A stretch of DNA of 64,000 bases. Origin: DATBHW01 sp035307385 (GTDB taxonomy: Bacteria > Chloroflexota > Ktedonobacteria > Ktedonobacterales > DATBGS01). The position numbers were made by a program, and so were the translations under genes. Each line of letters opens with the position of its first letter. Position 1 is the first letter of the stretch. The DNA is taken from contig DATGID010000079.1 of the NCBI GenBank assembly GCA_035307385.1, positions 62,001-126,000 on the forward strand. The letters are read 5' to 3'. Below, piece by piece: positions 16,095 through 24,506 of the stretch. The notes below the pieces were generated by a model, which worked only from the letters and a program-made list of their open reading frames with translations, was not told the origin of the DNA and did no database searches.

Positions 16095-16684
16095 GCTTCT
16101 GGACCCTCTTGCCCTGGCCTTAGCGCATCCCAGTGCTTGCGGGCCTCTTCATACGTCTGCTTAAACCTTTTGTCAGTAAATGGAGGGCCTTCTTTTAAGA
16201 CGGTTTGAGCGAAGCTTTCAAGGTTTGCGATTTGTTCCACGATGAAATCAATCTGTCCATCTTCTGTCGCCTTGTTCTTTTCGGCTAGCTGACGCCTTAG
16301 TGCTGAGTGAGAGAGGATATGACGATTGCCATCTGAAATATTTTCTAGCTGGTAATACCAGAGGCCGATTTTATATATCTCCTTTGGAGAGAAAATGCCT
16401 GGAGATACACTATCCCAACGCACCCTTAACCATGTGGGATGGTAGTACATTTCTGCCCTATCAAGATGTAAAGCCATTATACGCCTATCCTGAACAGAAA
16501 GATCATGTAACGTCATAACGAAGGTATTCAACTGTGTCTGATTCACTAAAATTTCAATAGCCACGAGCAGGCGAGTATTCTTCTTGTCGCGCCACCACCG
16601 ATAAAGCCAACCACCCCCAGCAAAAAGTGTAGCCAGCCCAGTAGAGATGAGAACAATCACAACATCATGTACCCAATTTATCAT
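16091..16684 (-). CDS. single-pass membrane protein, unknown (cassette A, first gene)
   Basis: 197 residues, not recognised. One N-terminal membrane helix (about 5-28, DVVIVLISTGLATLFAGGGW) is followed by a basic WWRDKKNTR, predicting a cytoplasmic helical body. The topology is the same as in its partner, 15,351-16,094, and in the pair at 17,563-18,798. The C-terminus carries FTDKRFKQTYEEARKHWDAL. The start at 16,684 lacks a strong ribosome site. Confidence 0.65.
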   Translation of the reverse strand: MINWVHDVVIVLISTGLATLFAGGGWLYRWWRDKKNTRLLVAIEILVNQTQLNTFVMTLHDLSVQDRRIMALHLDRAEMYYHPTWLRVRWDSVSPGIFSPKEIYKIGLWYYQLENISDGNRHILSHSALRRQLAEKNKATEDGQIDFIVEQIANLESFAQTVLKEGPPFTDKRFKQTYEEARKHWDALRPGQEGPEA

Positions 16685-17010
16685 GCTGCTGGCTCCCTAT
16701 TCATGCTGTTTCCCCTCGCATCCTGGCGAGCTATGGTGCCCTCCGCCTGCTATCAGGCCAAAAAGAAAGACGCGGCTGCTCTTTGCATTGCGTCCATTGT
16801 ATCCATTTTCGCACCTGCTGATGGGTATTAGCAACCATCACAGCTACTTATCTCCGAAAATCTGCAAAAATGGCTGTGTCACCAGAGCGAGCAAGGCAAA
16901 ATCGACACCAGGCAGCCATCACCTCTCAGCGTTAAACGTTGGCCGGGCAATAGGAAGTTACCAGCCCGGCCATCATTTTTTGGTGGTACTTCTCTTTTGG
17001 GGTGTGGAAA
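16685..17010. other. intergenic region with hairpin
   Basis: 326 bases between two minus-strand genes. A hairpin TGGCCGGGC/GCCCGGCCA (16,940-16,948 with 16,964-16,972) has a 15-nt loop and a T run at 16,976-16,981 on the plus side. No gene is supported; the plus-strand open frame here has no ribosome site and ordinary antisense composition. Confidence 0.4.
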
Positions 17011-17382
17011 TTAGCCGCGCTCAAAGACCGCAGTGAGTTGCTTAGCATCGCGGCTGGCACGTCCTCCAACAGCAACGGCACGAACCAAGCCAATACCAGC
17101 CTGCCCGCCGTAGCTCTGGTTGACTAGCCGCCAGCCATAACGTGCTAATCGTTGAGCGTCTAGTTGTAACTGCATGCCCAAGTCTTTGCCGGTATAGGTG
17201 CGAATAAGTTGTTTCTGTTCCACCGGCCACTGACCATCAAGCGGGACCAGGCAATCAGGACAGTCAAGAAACCGTGCCTGAATATTTTTCTTACCGCAGC
17301 ACGCGCATGTCTGTACGTTAAATGCGCCCAAGAAACCTGGATTCCGACTCCGCGCTGACCCCTGAAGTTGCACTTTTGCCAT
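17011..17382 (-). CDS. small zinc-ribbon protein, unknown
   Basis: 123 residues. The N-terminal third holds a CxxC...CxxC pair (TCACCGKKN, then FLDCPDCLVPL), which would bind one zinc. The rest has a glycine-rich end (YGGQAGIGLVRAVAVGGRA) and no membrane segment. A strong AGGAGGA precedes the ATG, so the gene is likely real. It sits alone between the two membrane-protein cassettes; its role cannot be told from sequence. Confidence 0.65.
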   Translation of the reverse strand: MAKVQLQGSARSRNPGFLGAFNVQTCACCGKKNIQARFLDCPDCLVPLDGQWPVEQKQLIRTYTGKDLGMQLQLDAQRLARYGWRLVNQSYGGQAGIGLVRAVAVGGRASRDAKQLTAVFERG

Positions 17383-17562
17383 CGGTTTCCTCCTGGTTTT
17401 GTATCAAACGAACGGTAACTGGCGGCTATTATGCCTGCAAGAATACTGAGATGCAAGAAGCAAGTGGCATTATGACAACGGGTTAGACGGTTGAGCAAAG
17501 GGCGAGTATACTGTGAATAGTGGATACTTGCGCTTTTGTTTTGCCGTTTTGCGAGGGTAGTT

Positions 17563-18114
17563 ATGGCTGATATATGGACTGTGCTTGTTGCTGGCGTTAT
17601 TGGTGCGCTTGGTCCTCTTGTAACGTTAATTATCCAAGGAAGACAGACCAAGGAGCGTGACCAAGAGACGCATGAGCGCAGCCAGAAGGATGCCAAAAGG
17701 GAGCAGATACGCTCAGAGTATGCAGCACTACTCCAGGCCATGCTTACGTTTTACAACCTGATACTCTCATTCGATGCGTTTGCGAAGCTATCAGATGGCA
17801 AGCCGATGTTTAATGTCAACGAAAAGGACGTGCATGAGGATGCTGTGCGCCTGTCTGCCCTGCTGCGAGACACCTTGAATAAGTTTGACAAGGCCACCGT
17901 TGCACTGCTACTGCTTGAGCCAGGCATGGAGATTATTTCTGAAGAGTTGAGGCGGGCAATGGAGGATTATACGCTGCTGCTGGAATACCCTTCCCTGGCA
18001 ATCAACCCTAAAACCGAAGACGCTCAAAAGCGGCTTGATACCTCTGTGAACACTATCCTTCAGCAAGGCAGAAATCTACGGAAGATGTTACCAGAGCGCA
18101 TAGCAAAGCTGTAG
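17563..18114 (+). CDS. single-pass membrane protein, unknown (cassette B, paralogue 1)
   Basis: 183 residues, not recognised. One membrane helix near residues 4-25 (WTVLVAGVIGALGPLVTLII), then a charged coiled stretch (ERDQETHERSQKDAKREQIR) and a helical cytoplasmic domain. It is clearly related to the next gene: both have LLLEPG, ISEELRRAME, and LRK(M/V)LPER(I/L)A(K/Q)L near the C-terminus. GAGGG precedes the ATG at 17,563. Nine nt separate it from the paralogue, so they are one transcription unit. Confidence 0.75.
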   Translation: MADIWTVLVAGVIGALGPLVTLIIQGRQTKERDQETHERSQKDAKREQIRSEYAALLQAMLTFYNLILSFDAFAKLSDGKPMFNVNEKDVHEDAVRLSALLRDTLNKFDKATVALLLLEPGMEIISEELRRAMEDYTLLLEYPSLAINPKTEDAQKRLDTSVNTILQQGRNLRKMLPERIAKL

Positions 18115-18123
18115 AGAGGCTGC

Positions 18124-18798
18124 ATGAATACGTTATGGCCTGTGATCGTTGGCGGTCTAATCGCGTTGCTTCCGCAAGGGTTTTTGTTCTGGCACAACCG
18201 CCAGGCGCACCAGCGCCTACTGGAGCGTGACGAGAAAGCGCACAAACAGCAGTTAGAACGTGACCAGCAAGCCCATGCTCAGCAGCTAGAGCGTGATCGA
18301 CAGGAATATGAGCGCAAGCAAGCCGATGCCCACAAAGAGCAACTCCGTGCGGGATATGCTGAGCTATTGGAGGCAGTCCTTGCAATTTATCACTTTATGC
18401 TCTCGCGTAATGAATACAGTAAGCTAACTGAGGGGGCACCAGACCCCCTCCTCCCCGGCTCAGAAGTGAAAACACTGATTGCACAATTCTCTGTACGGCT
18501 AAGGGATGCGCTTAACAGGTTTGATAAAGCATGGATTGCCATTTTGCTATTAGAGCCTGGCGAGCAAGTTATCTCGGAGGAACTGCGTAGAGCAATGGAA
18601 ATCTATGCAGTGGGAATAGAAACCATTCCCGACGTGGGAGCAAAAAGAAGTGAGGAAGCTATAAAGCAGGTTGATCAGGCTATGCACACCATTTTTGATC
18701 AAGTGCAAGAGTTGCGGAAGGTGTTACCTGAGAGGCTGGCCCAGCTAGGTTTGCCCATGCAAACCAACACAACCATTGCATCCGCAAACCCAAACTAA
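18124..18798 (+). CDS. single-pass membrane protein, unknown (cassette B, paralogue 2)
   Basis: 224 residues, a paralogue of the preceding gene. An N-terminal membrane helix (about 5-23) is followed by a long coiled coil built of repeated units (LLERDEKAHKQ, QLERDQQAHAQ, QLERDRQEYER), about 45 residues against about 20 in paralogue 1. The helical C-terminal domain then repeats the shared motifs ISEELRRAME and LRKVLPERLAQL. The coiled coil suggests an oligomer or a hetero-oligomer of the pair at the membrane. Function unknown. Confidence 0.75.
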   Translation: MNTLWPVIVGGLIALLPQGFLFWHNRQAHQRLLERDEKAHKQQLERDQQAHAQQLERDRQEYERKQADAHKEQLRAGYAELLEAVLAIYHFMLSRNEYSKLTEGAPDPLLPGSEVKTLIAQFSVRLRDALNRFDKAWIAILLLEPGEQVISEELRRAMEIYAVGIETIPDVGAKRSEEAIKQVDQAMHTIFDQVQELRKVLPERLAQLGLPMQTNTTIASANPN

Positions 18799-18870
18799 AT
18801 GCGTTCGCAAACCCTCTATACCAGATGCCTCCATATCGAGGTTATTTTCGCCTGCAAAGCCACATGGCGG

Positions 18871-19074
18871 CTATGATGTTTCTTCTTCAGTTGCAGACTC
18901 TTGAGCGCTGTGGCCTTGCTTTTCGCTTTTGCGAGCAATGACGTATAGAGCGTTCAGATGTTTGACGCCCTCGTCCAGATCGGCTTTCTTCAGTTTTCCC
19001 TGTGCGTACGCTGCACTGAGCCGTTTCCTTAGCTCTAACAGCAGCGGTGGTGCTGCCTCAGCTAGCGTCTTCAT
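18871..19074 (-). CDS. small helical protein, unknown
   Basis: 67 residues: MKTLAEAAPPLLLELRKRLS and on, mostly amphipathic helix with a charged Glu/Ser/Thr tail. A strong GGGGAGG lies 8 nt before the ATG, and an extended -10 (TGcTATACT, 19,134-19,126) lies upstream, so a real gene is likely. The size and Ala/Lys/Leu content would suit a small regulator or an antitoxin-like partner, but no domain is recognised. Confidence 0.5.
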   Translation of the reverse strand: MKTLAEAAPPLLLELRKRLSAAYAQGKLKKADLDEGVKHLNALYVIARKSEKQGHSAQESATEEETS

Positions 19075-19125
19075 GTTATGGCACCTCCCCTTTAAGGATG
19101 GCCCTGTTTATGTTGAGCGGCCAAA

Positions 19126-19134
19126 AGTATAGCA
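19126..19134 (-). promoter_or_regulatory. extended -10 promoter, small helical gene
   Basis: On the minus strand TGCTATACT (19,134-19,126), about 50 nt upstream of the ATG at 19,074. The -35 region is poor. Confidence 0.4.
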
Positions 19135-19170
19135 TTACTGCCCCGATGTAAGAGGTATGTTCTTGTACTA

Positions 19171-19201
19171 AATACCTTACCCTGGTAGGGTATTATCTTT
19201 T
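19171..19201. promoter_or_regulatory. 24-bp palindrome, operator or terminator
   Basis: AATACCTTACC (19,171-19,181) pairs with GGTAGGGTATT (19,184-19,194) with one wobble, then ATCTTTTT on the plus side. No plus-strand gene ends nearby, so an operator upstream of the small minus-strand gene is as likely as a terminator. Confidence 0.4.
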
Positions 19202-19371
19202 TGTGAGCATAAGATCAGTATACGAAAGGTGCGAAAGATATATTTATCACATACCCCTGTATCAAATGTAAGCTCAACAGTCTATTTTAGCGTACAACGC
19301 TCTACAGCATCATTTAGTGCTGAACGGGGAAATTATAACTGAACTGCCACAAAGGCTCTGGCGACCCGCAG

Positions 19372-19386
19372 GTAATTACTGGTAAT
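19372..19386. repeat. operator-like motif, copy 1
   Basis: GTAATTACTGGTAAT; see 29,133-29,147. Both copies lie in the two longest noncoding gaps of the element. Confidence 0.5.
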
Positions 19387-19738
19387 CATTCGTGCTATGG
19401 ACGCCTATCAACCCCATAAACGCAATAGGATGAACATGCTCTCAATTTGCCAACTGGCACAACTTTGCTCTGCTTGCAAAAAATGTAACAGGACGTTGTT
19501 TGGGGCTATATACACATTGGTGGGGGATGGTTGTGCCGCACGCGACCAAGCAGAGATGGCAAAAAACATGAGCAGGTGCATCTTCGGCTTTGTATTAGAT
19601 ACCTATACGTTTGGCCGAATTGGAGCAAGGAGTAGCGCGTAAAAACACTTTAGGGCATAAGGGAAGCTCAGCTATATAGCTATGGGTGTTGAGCGCTGGC
19701 AAAGATGGACTTAGGGCCGTTTTTTAACCCGCTTCAGC

Positions 19739-22700
19739 CTACCCAGGCTGCTCCTCATCCTCCTGTGCCTGCTGCCCAAACTCTGGCAATGGAGGCAAGC
19801 TCGCCACCAACTTGACTGTCTCCAGGCTCACCGTGATGACCTGCTTCACCAGCCGCACAATGTACTGTTCGTCGTCCTCGCGGTTAGGGTCAGTGATGAT
19901 GCCGCTGCGTGTGTCGGTACTGACCTGATATTGGTCGATGATCCACTCTAGTGCTGAGCGGTTGCCAAGTCGGTAGTTGAAGCACTCAGATGGCACCCCT
20001 GTCAGCGTGAGGGCGTCGTTGTAGATTATTTTCTGCTTATCCTGCGAAAGACGCATCTTCTTGACAATATAGCTGAAACGTTCGCCTGGCATTTCTTGAT
20101 GTTGCAGTGGATATTCTTCTGCTTGTTCATAGTTCAAGTGCAGTGTTGCCAACCGTGCCCCAGCTTGGACAAAAGCAACGAACGCTTCACGATCAGGTAC
20201 AAGTGGAATGCGTGGCAATTCTCTCTTGAGGTTTTCGGCGTAGCGCTCACGGTAGGCTGGGTGGTGGAGCAGAGCGTAGACGTAGTGGAAGATGTCCCAT
20301 TTGCTCACTTCATTACCATATTGCGTCTGGAACTGTCTCAGCGCCCAATCGGTGATGGTTTCCTGGCGGTTGCTCCCATCCTCTGCGTAGGTGTAGAAGG
20401 GAAAGCATTGAAACATGTCAGTCGAGGCGAGAAGATGCAGTTCCGGTATTAAGCTGGTAACAAGTGTGCTGAATGGTGCACGATAGCCATGATCGCTGAC
20501 AACAATAACTACATTTTCTGCTGCGCTGGAAGCCAAAGGGAATATCTTTTCGAATAACCCAGGACGATCATTTAGCAGTGAGTCAAAGTATAGATATTTC
20601 TGACAGAAAGGTCGATACAGAGATACGCGGACTTTTGAGCCATCAAATTTTCCGTACCGCTCACGTTGTAGCGCCCCTTTGAGGTGTTCGCTCCACTTCA
20701 CCTTATCGTATCGTACAAAATTATCCACGCTTTTTGAACGATCCGATTTAGACCAGCGAAAGACTTCTGCATTGTAATCTTCGATAAACTGCTCAACGCG
20801 ACTCATAAGAGCCTGACTATTAAAATCGTAGACCACGCTATCCCGATCTGTCTTTACACCACCGCTATATGTCGCAAATATGGCTTCTACAATGGCTTGA
20901 GAGCTTGCTTTCGCTTCTTTTGTCCCTATGGGCAGAAAATCAACAAACTCAGAGCGCATCCCTTCTGTTAGCCAGGTATAATTTTCGTCCGGTTGAAGTT
21001 CCTGCCATTCAGTATTAGTGATACTTTGAACTCCAGCAAGCAGTGAAAGCTTTTCAGTGCTACGCAGCTTGTTATCTACCTGGTGATAGAAAATCGTTGC
21101 AGGTGTGTAAGGAGGCTCTGCATGGTTACGATTCCGTACTAACACAGTAATACCAACCCCAACCTTAATGCCGAAGACATTTCCGCCCCCACCCTCACGA
21201 GCATCGCCTCCAAGATCAAGATGATAGATATAACTAAAATCCCTGGCTAGATGTTTGCGCATGCCGTCGAAAGCTAATTTTCGTACTAGTGAATTATTTG
21301 AGACAAAGCAAATGATTCCGTCACGATTTCCCAGCCGGTCTGTCGCCCAGCGGAAAAACTTCACGTAGGCATCATAAAGTTGCATTTTTAGGGTAGCTTC
21401 TGAAGCTTGGGCATAGGTATCACGGATACGTCCATCCACCTGCTTATACTGCCGATTTTTGTTGTTGTCGTTCTCGTTTTGTTGGCCCACATTGTAAGGG
21501 GGATTACCTATGATAACCGTAATCTCAGCTTGGCTCTCGCGCTCCACACGTTCTGTGTTTGCTTCGCTGAAGCCGGGAAGCTGGGCAGGCTGGCCTTCTG
21601 TCACCATATCCAACGTGTCAGCAAAGCAAATGCCTTCAAAGGGTAGGTACTGGCCGGTCCGCTCGTAATAGACATGCTCGATGTTAAGAGAAGCTATGTA
21701 ATAGGGCAACAACATGATTTCGTTGCAGAAAAGCTCCTGTTTATACTTGCGCTCCAAAGCGCTTGCTGCGACCAGGCGTAAGATACTGACGATGAAGCTG
21801 CCTGTGCCCGTACTGGGGTCCAGAACCTGAACGCCCTCAGAAGAGAGTGAGAGGCCAAACTCCCACTGCAACACCTGCTCCACACTGGCGACCATGAACT
21901 CCACAATCTCAGGCGGGGTATAAACGATGCCGTAGATGTCTGCCTGTTTCACGGCGAAGCCCTGGAAGAAGCGCTGATAGACAGTATCCATAAACCGCTG
22001 CTTTTCAGACCAATCCTCGGTCGTCTTGGCCGCTTCCTCAATGGCTACATAGAAGCGGTCCAGTTGTTTCAAGAACTCCATACGGTTGAAAGCGCGGCTG
22101 GTGAGGACTTGGATCACTTTTTCAATTTCAGCGGCGATGATGTTACGTTGCGTAAAATCTGGGTTATTGAAGATAGTGCGGAAGAGGCGTTCGGTCAGCA
22201 GGTGCTGCACTAGCATTTCTTCAATGGCCTCTACACTGATCTTGGGGTCCAATGCGCTTCGGCACAATTCACGGAAGGCTTCAAACGCCTGGACAAACTT
22301 TTTGTTCGCCCTGAGTTCCTGGCGGATGCGTTCCAGCAGCCCCTGAGCCAGTTCAGGGATGCGCTCTTTGAACTCCCCAACGGCATCTTCAAACCTGGCG
22401 ATATTCGGCTCAGTGAAGTTGAAGAACAATTCCAGCAAATCAGCGAGTTGGCGCGGCTGGCGCAGATCGACATCAAGGACGCGCTTCCCATTTTGCCACA
22501 ACACGCCATGCTCAGTATCCTCAAAGATGATGTTGGTGGTGGGATAGCCCTTACTGATCTTCTTCTTAATCTCCGTTTCCAGGTCGTCCTTCGTATCCTT
22601 GGCTTCCCAATACCCACGAGGCAAGTTGAAAGAATCGCGCAGCGTCCCATCAGGCTCGCAGCCGTTGGGCAGTGCCTGCTCCAGCACTAAAGTCCAGCCT

Positions 22701-22843
22701 TTTTCCTTTCCAAAGGTCGTCATCAACCCCTGAAAGGCCGGACGTAACCCTTCTTCATTTGTTACCCATAGCCCGCGCAAGTCCTTCAGTGCTTGATAGT
22801 AGACATCGAACGTCTTGTTCCGCTGCGCATTGATCTTCATCAT
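19739..22843 (-). CDS. single-chain restriction-modification enzyme (type ISP/IIG-like)
   Basis: About 1,034 residues. An N-terminal PD-(D/E)xK-type nuclease is seen: D65 in CEPDG, then E80 and K82 in YWEAKD. A helical linker (140-330) leads to an N6-adenine methyltransferase: motif I LDPSTGTGSF (342-350) and motif IV GNPPYN (447-450). The C-terminal 450 residues should hold the target-recognition and type ISP C-terminal domains. No DExx helicase is present, unlike full type ISP enzymes such as LlaBIII, so one chain cuts and methylates without an ATP motor. ATG-ATG at 22,843/22,840 follows GGGGGTG; the frame extends to 22,939 without a site. Confidence 0.85.
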   Translation of the reverse strand: MMKINAQRNKTFDVYYQALKDLRGLWVTNEEGLRPAFQGLMTTFGKEKGWTLVLEQALPNGCEPDGTLRDSFNLPRGYWEAKDTKDDLETEIKKKISKGYPTTNIIFEDTEHGVLWQNGKRVLDVDLRQPRQLADLLELFFNFTEPNIARFEDAVGEFKERIPELAQGLLERIRQELRANKKFVQAFEAFRELCRSALDPKISVEAIEEMLVQHLLTERLFRTIFNNPDFTQRNIIAAEIEKVIQVLTSRAFNRMEFLKQLDRFYVAIEEAAKTTEDWSEKQRFMDTVYQRFFQGFAVKQADIYGIVYTPPEIVEFMVASVEQVLQWEFGLSLSSEGVQVLDPSTGTGSFIVSILRLVAASALERKYKQELFCNEIMLLPYYIASLNIEHVYYERTGQYLPFEGICFADTLDMVTEGQPAQLPGFSEANTERVERESQAEITVIIGNPPYNVGQQNENDNNKNRQYKQVDGRIRDTYAQASEATLKMQLYDAYVKFFRWATDRLGNRDGIICFVSNNSLVRKLAFDGMRKHLARDFSYIYHLDLGGDAREGGGGNVFGIKVGVGITVLVRNRNHAEPPYTPATIFYHQVDNKLRSTEKLSLLAGVQSITNTEWQELQPDENYTWLTEGMRSEFVDFLPIGTKEAKASSQAIVEAIFATYSGGVKTDRDSVVYDFNSQALMSRVEQFIEDYNAEVFRWSKSDRSKSVDNFVRYDKVKWSEHLKGALQRERYGKFDGSKVRVSLYRPFCQKYLYFDSLLNDRPGLFEKIFPLASSAAENVVIVVSDHGYRAPFSTLVTSLIPELHLLASTDMFQCFPFYTYAEDGSNRQETITDWALRQFQTQYGNEVSKWDIFHYVYALLHHPAYRERYAENLKRELPRIPLVPDREAFVAFVQAGARLATLHLNYEQAEEYPLQHQEMPGERFSYIVKKMRLSQDKQKIIYNDALTLTGVPSECFNYRLGNRSALEWIIDQYQVSTDTRSGIITDPNREDDEQYIVRLVKQVITVSLETVKLVASLPPLPEFGQQAQEDEEQPG

Positions 22844-23079
22844 TTCACCCCCATCAACAGTTCTTTGTTCCATCATCAGAGCCGGTAGCCGGACCATTAT
22901 AGTTCGGCTTGATCGGGGGAGCAAGAGGAAATAGGGCAAGAGAAACGGCTTTTACTGCTGGTGGCACCGTTTGCATAAGCATGTGAGCCGTAACTTACAC
23001 CGCCTTATTTACTTATTGTATCCAGCAACCCATGATTATCTTAGATGTTACCTAGGGTGAATCATGCTTGGCTAGATGC

Positions 23080-23108
23080 TTGTTTTGAGCCAAAACCTGA
23101 GCTATAAT
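23080..23108 (+). promoter_or_regulatory. promoter of the second recombinase
   Basis: TTGTTT (23,080-23,085), 17-nt spacer, perfect TATAAT (23,103-23,108). The transcript would start inside the palindrome that follows. Confidence 0.65.
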
Positions 23109-23140
23109 AAATATAACAAAAGTACCCTTTAGTTATATTT
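23109..23140. repeat. 32-bp near-perfect palindrome before the recombinase
   Basis: Left arm AAATATAACAAAAG (23,109-23,122), centre TACC, right arm CTTTAGTTATATTT (23,127-23,140); 13 of 14 pairs match. It lies between the -10 box and the start codon, at the predicted transcription start. It could be an autoregulatory operator or a binding site of the encoded recombinase. Confidence 0.8.
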
Positions 23141-23154
23141 TATGGAGCCGCCCG

Positions 23155-24039
23155 ATGGACATCACTTCGCTGACCACCGCCACCGCAGAGGCTGTCTTAG
23201 CTACCCAGGATGCGCAAGATGAGCCGGACCAACAAGTGATTGGCATGTGGTTGCACGGACGACCTGCCAGCACACAGCAAGTCTATAGAAACGATGTAGT
23301 TCGCTTCATGAGTTTTATCGCCCCGAAAACCTTGCGAACCTGCACGCTGGGCGATCTTCAACGCTATGCCGATAGTTTGGGCCACCTGGCACCAGCTACG
23401 CAGAACCGCATGCTCAGCACCGTGAAATCGCTGCTCTCGTTCGCCAACAAAGAAGATTACTGCCGGTTTAACGTGGGCGCTAATTTGCGCATGAAAAAGC
23501 CAAAGAACAAGCTCGCTGAGCGTATCTTATCCGAGGAGGCGGTGCAAAAGATGCTGGCCCTGGAGACAAACCCGCGCAACCACGCACTCCTGCGGTTGTT
23601 GTATGGAGCGGGGTTGCGGGTTAGCGAAGCGGTGTCTTTGAAGTGGCGGGATTTGCAGGAACGGGGCGAGGGAGGGCAAGTCAATGTGTTTGGCAAAGGC
23701 GACAAAACCCGTGTGGTGTTGGTGTCAGCGGCAACGTGGGCCGAACTCCAGGCGCTGCCAGGGGATCACGGCAAGGACTCCGCCGTGTTCATGAGTCAAA
23801 AAAAGGGGCATCTGAGCCGCGTGCAGGTGTGGGAAATTATCAAAGCGGCAGCCGACCGCGCCCAACTCGCTGGGGTGTCGCCCCATTGGCTCAGGCACGC
23901 GCATGCCAGCCATGCCCTTGATCGCGGGGCACCGATTTCATTAGTCAGCGCCACGCTCGGCCATGCGGATTTGAAAACAACCTCCAAATACGTCCATGCG
24001 CGGCCCGATCATAGTTCGAGCGAGTACCTGCCAGTGTGA
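23155..24039 (+). CDS. tyrosine recombinase, XerC/D-like
   Basis: 294 residues. The N-terminal SAM-like core-binding domain covers about 25-115. The catalytic residues are all visible: R155 (GAGLRVSEA), a lysine in FGKGDKTR (about 184), H244 and R247 (SPHWLRHAHAS), H270 (LGHADLKTT) and nucleophile Y279 (SKYVHARP). It resembles XerC/XerD-type simple recombinases more than arm-binding phage integrases. The element has a separate integrase at its right end, so this enzyme may resolve dimers, invert a segment or belong to a nested element. A palindrome overlaps its transcription start and a terminator follows. Confidence 0.9.
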   Translation: MDITSLTTATAEAVLATQDAQDEPDQQVIGMWLHGRPASTQQVYRNDVVRFMSFIAPKTLRTCTLGDLQRYADSLGHLAPATQNRMLSTVKSLLSFANKEDYCRFNVGANLRMKKPKNKLAERILSEEAVQKMLALETNPRNHALLRLLYGAGLRVSEAVSLKWRDLQERGEGGQVNVFGKGDKTRVVLVSAATWAELQALPGDHGKDSAVFMSQKKGHLSRVQVWEIIKAAADRAQLAGVSPHWLRHAHASHALDRGAPISLVSATLGHADLKTTSKYVHARPDHSSSEYLPV

Positions 24040-24055
24040 GATAGAGAGACAAAAG

Positions 24056-24103
24056 CGCAGCCAGAATATGGTTTATCCCTGTTCTGGCTGCGTCCATTTT
24101 CTG
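24056..24103 (+). terminator. terminator after the second recombinase
   Basis: A perfect 11-bp stem, CGCAGCCAGAA (24,056-24,066) with TTCTGGCTGCG (24,082-24,092), followed by a T-rich tract. Confidence 0.75.
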
Positions 24104-24190
24104 TCCCTTTTTATAGCGCCCTGTGGCTGGGGAACGCCGTGTTTATGTCGTGTTTTTCAGCGCCGCGCCCCTTTTTATGGACTGTGAAAG

Positions 24191-24496
24191 TTACCTCGTT
24201 CCATACGGCTCTGACCGTTGATCTTCACCAGCTTTACGGTATCTTCTGCGATTCTTACGGTAAAAACGAACCGTTTGATTTTCTGCGGCTTTTCCACTTG
24301 GTGGGTTATAGTTGCCGATGCGGACCTGCTTCACCGTATGGCCGCTTGTGCCGCTCCTACCACTGATCCGCTGCCCACAGGCCGGACATCGTTGGGGCTG
24401 GTGCATGGCAGTGAAAAGCGCATCCAGCATTTGTTCCCCTACGTTTTTGGCAAGTTGGGCCACCAATGGCGCATCTGCTTTTTCATTTTCCTGCAT
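24191..24496 (-). CDS. small zinc-finger protein, unknown
   Basis: 101 residues from the ATG at 24,496. The N-terminal half is acidic and helical (MQENEKADAPLVAQLAKNVG), the middle has RCPACGQRISG, half of a zinc ribbon, and the C-terminus is strongly basic (FYRKNRRRYRKAGEDQR), suggesting nucleic-acid binding. It begins 10 nt after the coiled-coil gene and is the last gene of the replication operon. The ribosome site is weak, so the exact start is uncertain. Confidence 0.55.
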   Translation of the reverse strand: MQENEKADAPLVAQLAKNVGEQMLDALFTAMHQPQRCPACGQRISGRSGTSGHTVKQVRIGNYNPPSGKAAENQTVRFYRKNRRRYRKAGEDQRSEPYGTR

Positions 24497-24506
24497 AGTT
24501 GACTGC

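Larger units (their letters stand above)
19075..19738. other. long noncoding region with palindrome and operator-like motif
   Basis: 664 bases. They contain the extended -10 of the small helical gene (19,126-19,134), a 24-bp near-perfect palindrome (19,171-19,194) and the motif GTAATTACTGGTAAT (19,372-19,386), which recurs near the other large gap of the element. An open frame at 19,397-19,642 (81 codons) has no ribosome site and I do not call it. The rest is A+T-rich and shows nothing I can name. Confidence 0.45.
22844..23154. other. divergent region between RM gene and recombinase
   Basis: 311 bases that include the recombinase promoter (23,080-23,108) and the 32-bp palindrome (23,109-23,140). 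The rest is A+T-rich without further gene signals. Confidence 0.5.

Noticed and set aside
16647..17036. 129-codon plus-strand open frame
   Set aside because: Runs antisense into flanking genes, no ribosome site, no domain-like pattern.
19397..19642. 81-codon plus-strand open frame in the long gap
   Set aside because: No ribosome site, unusual Cys-rich composition and no promoter; more likely noncoding.
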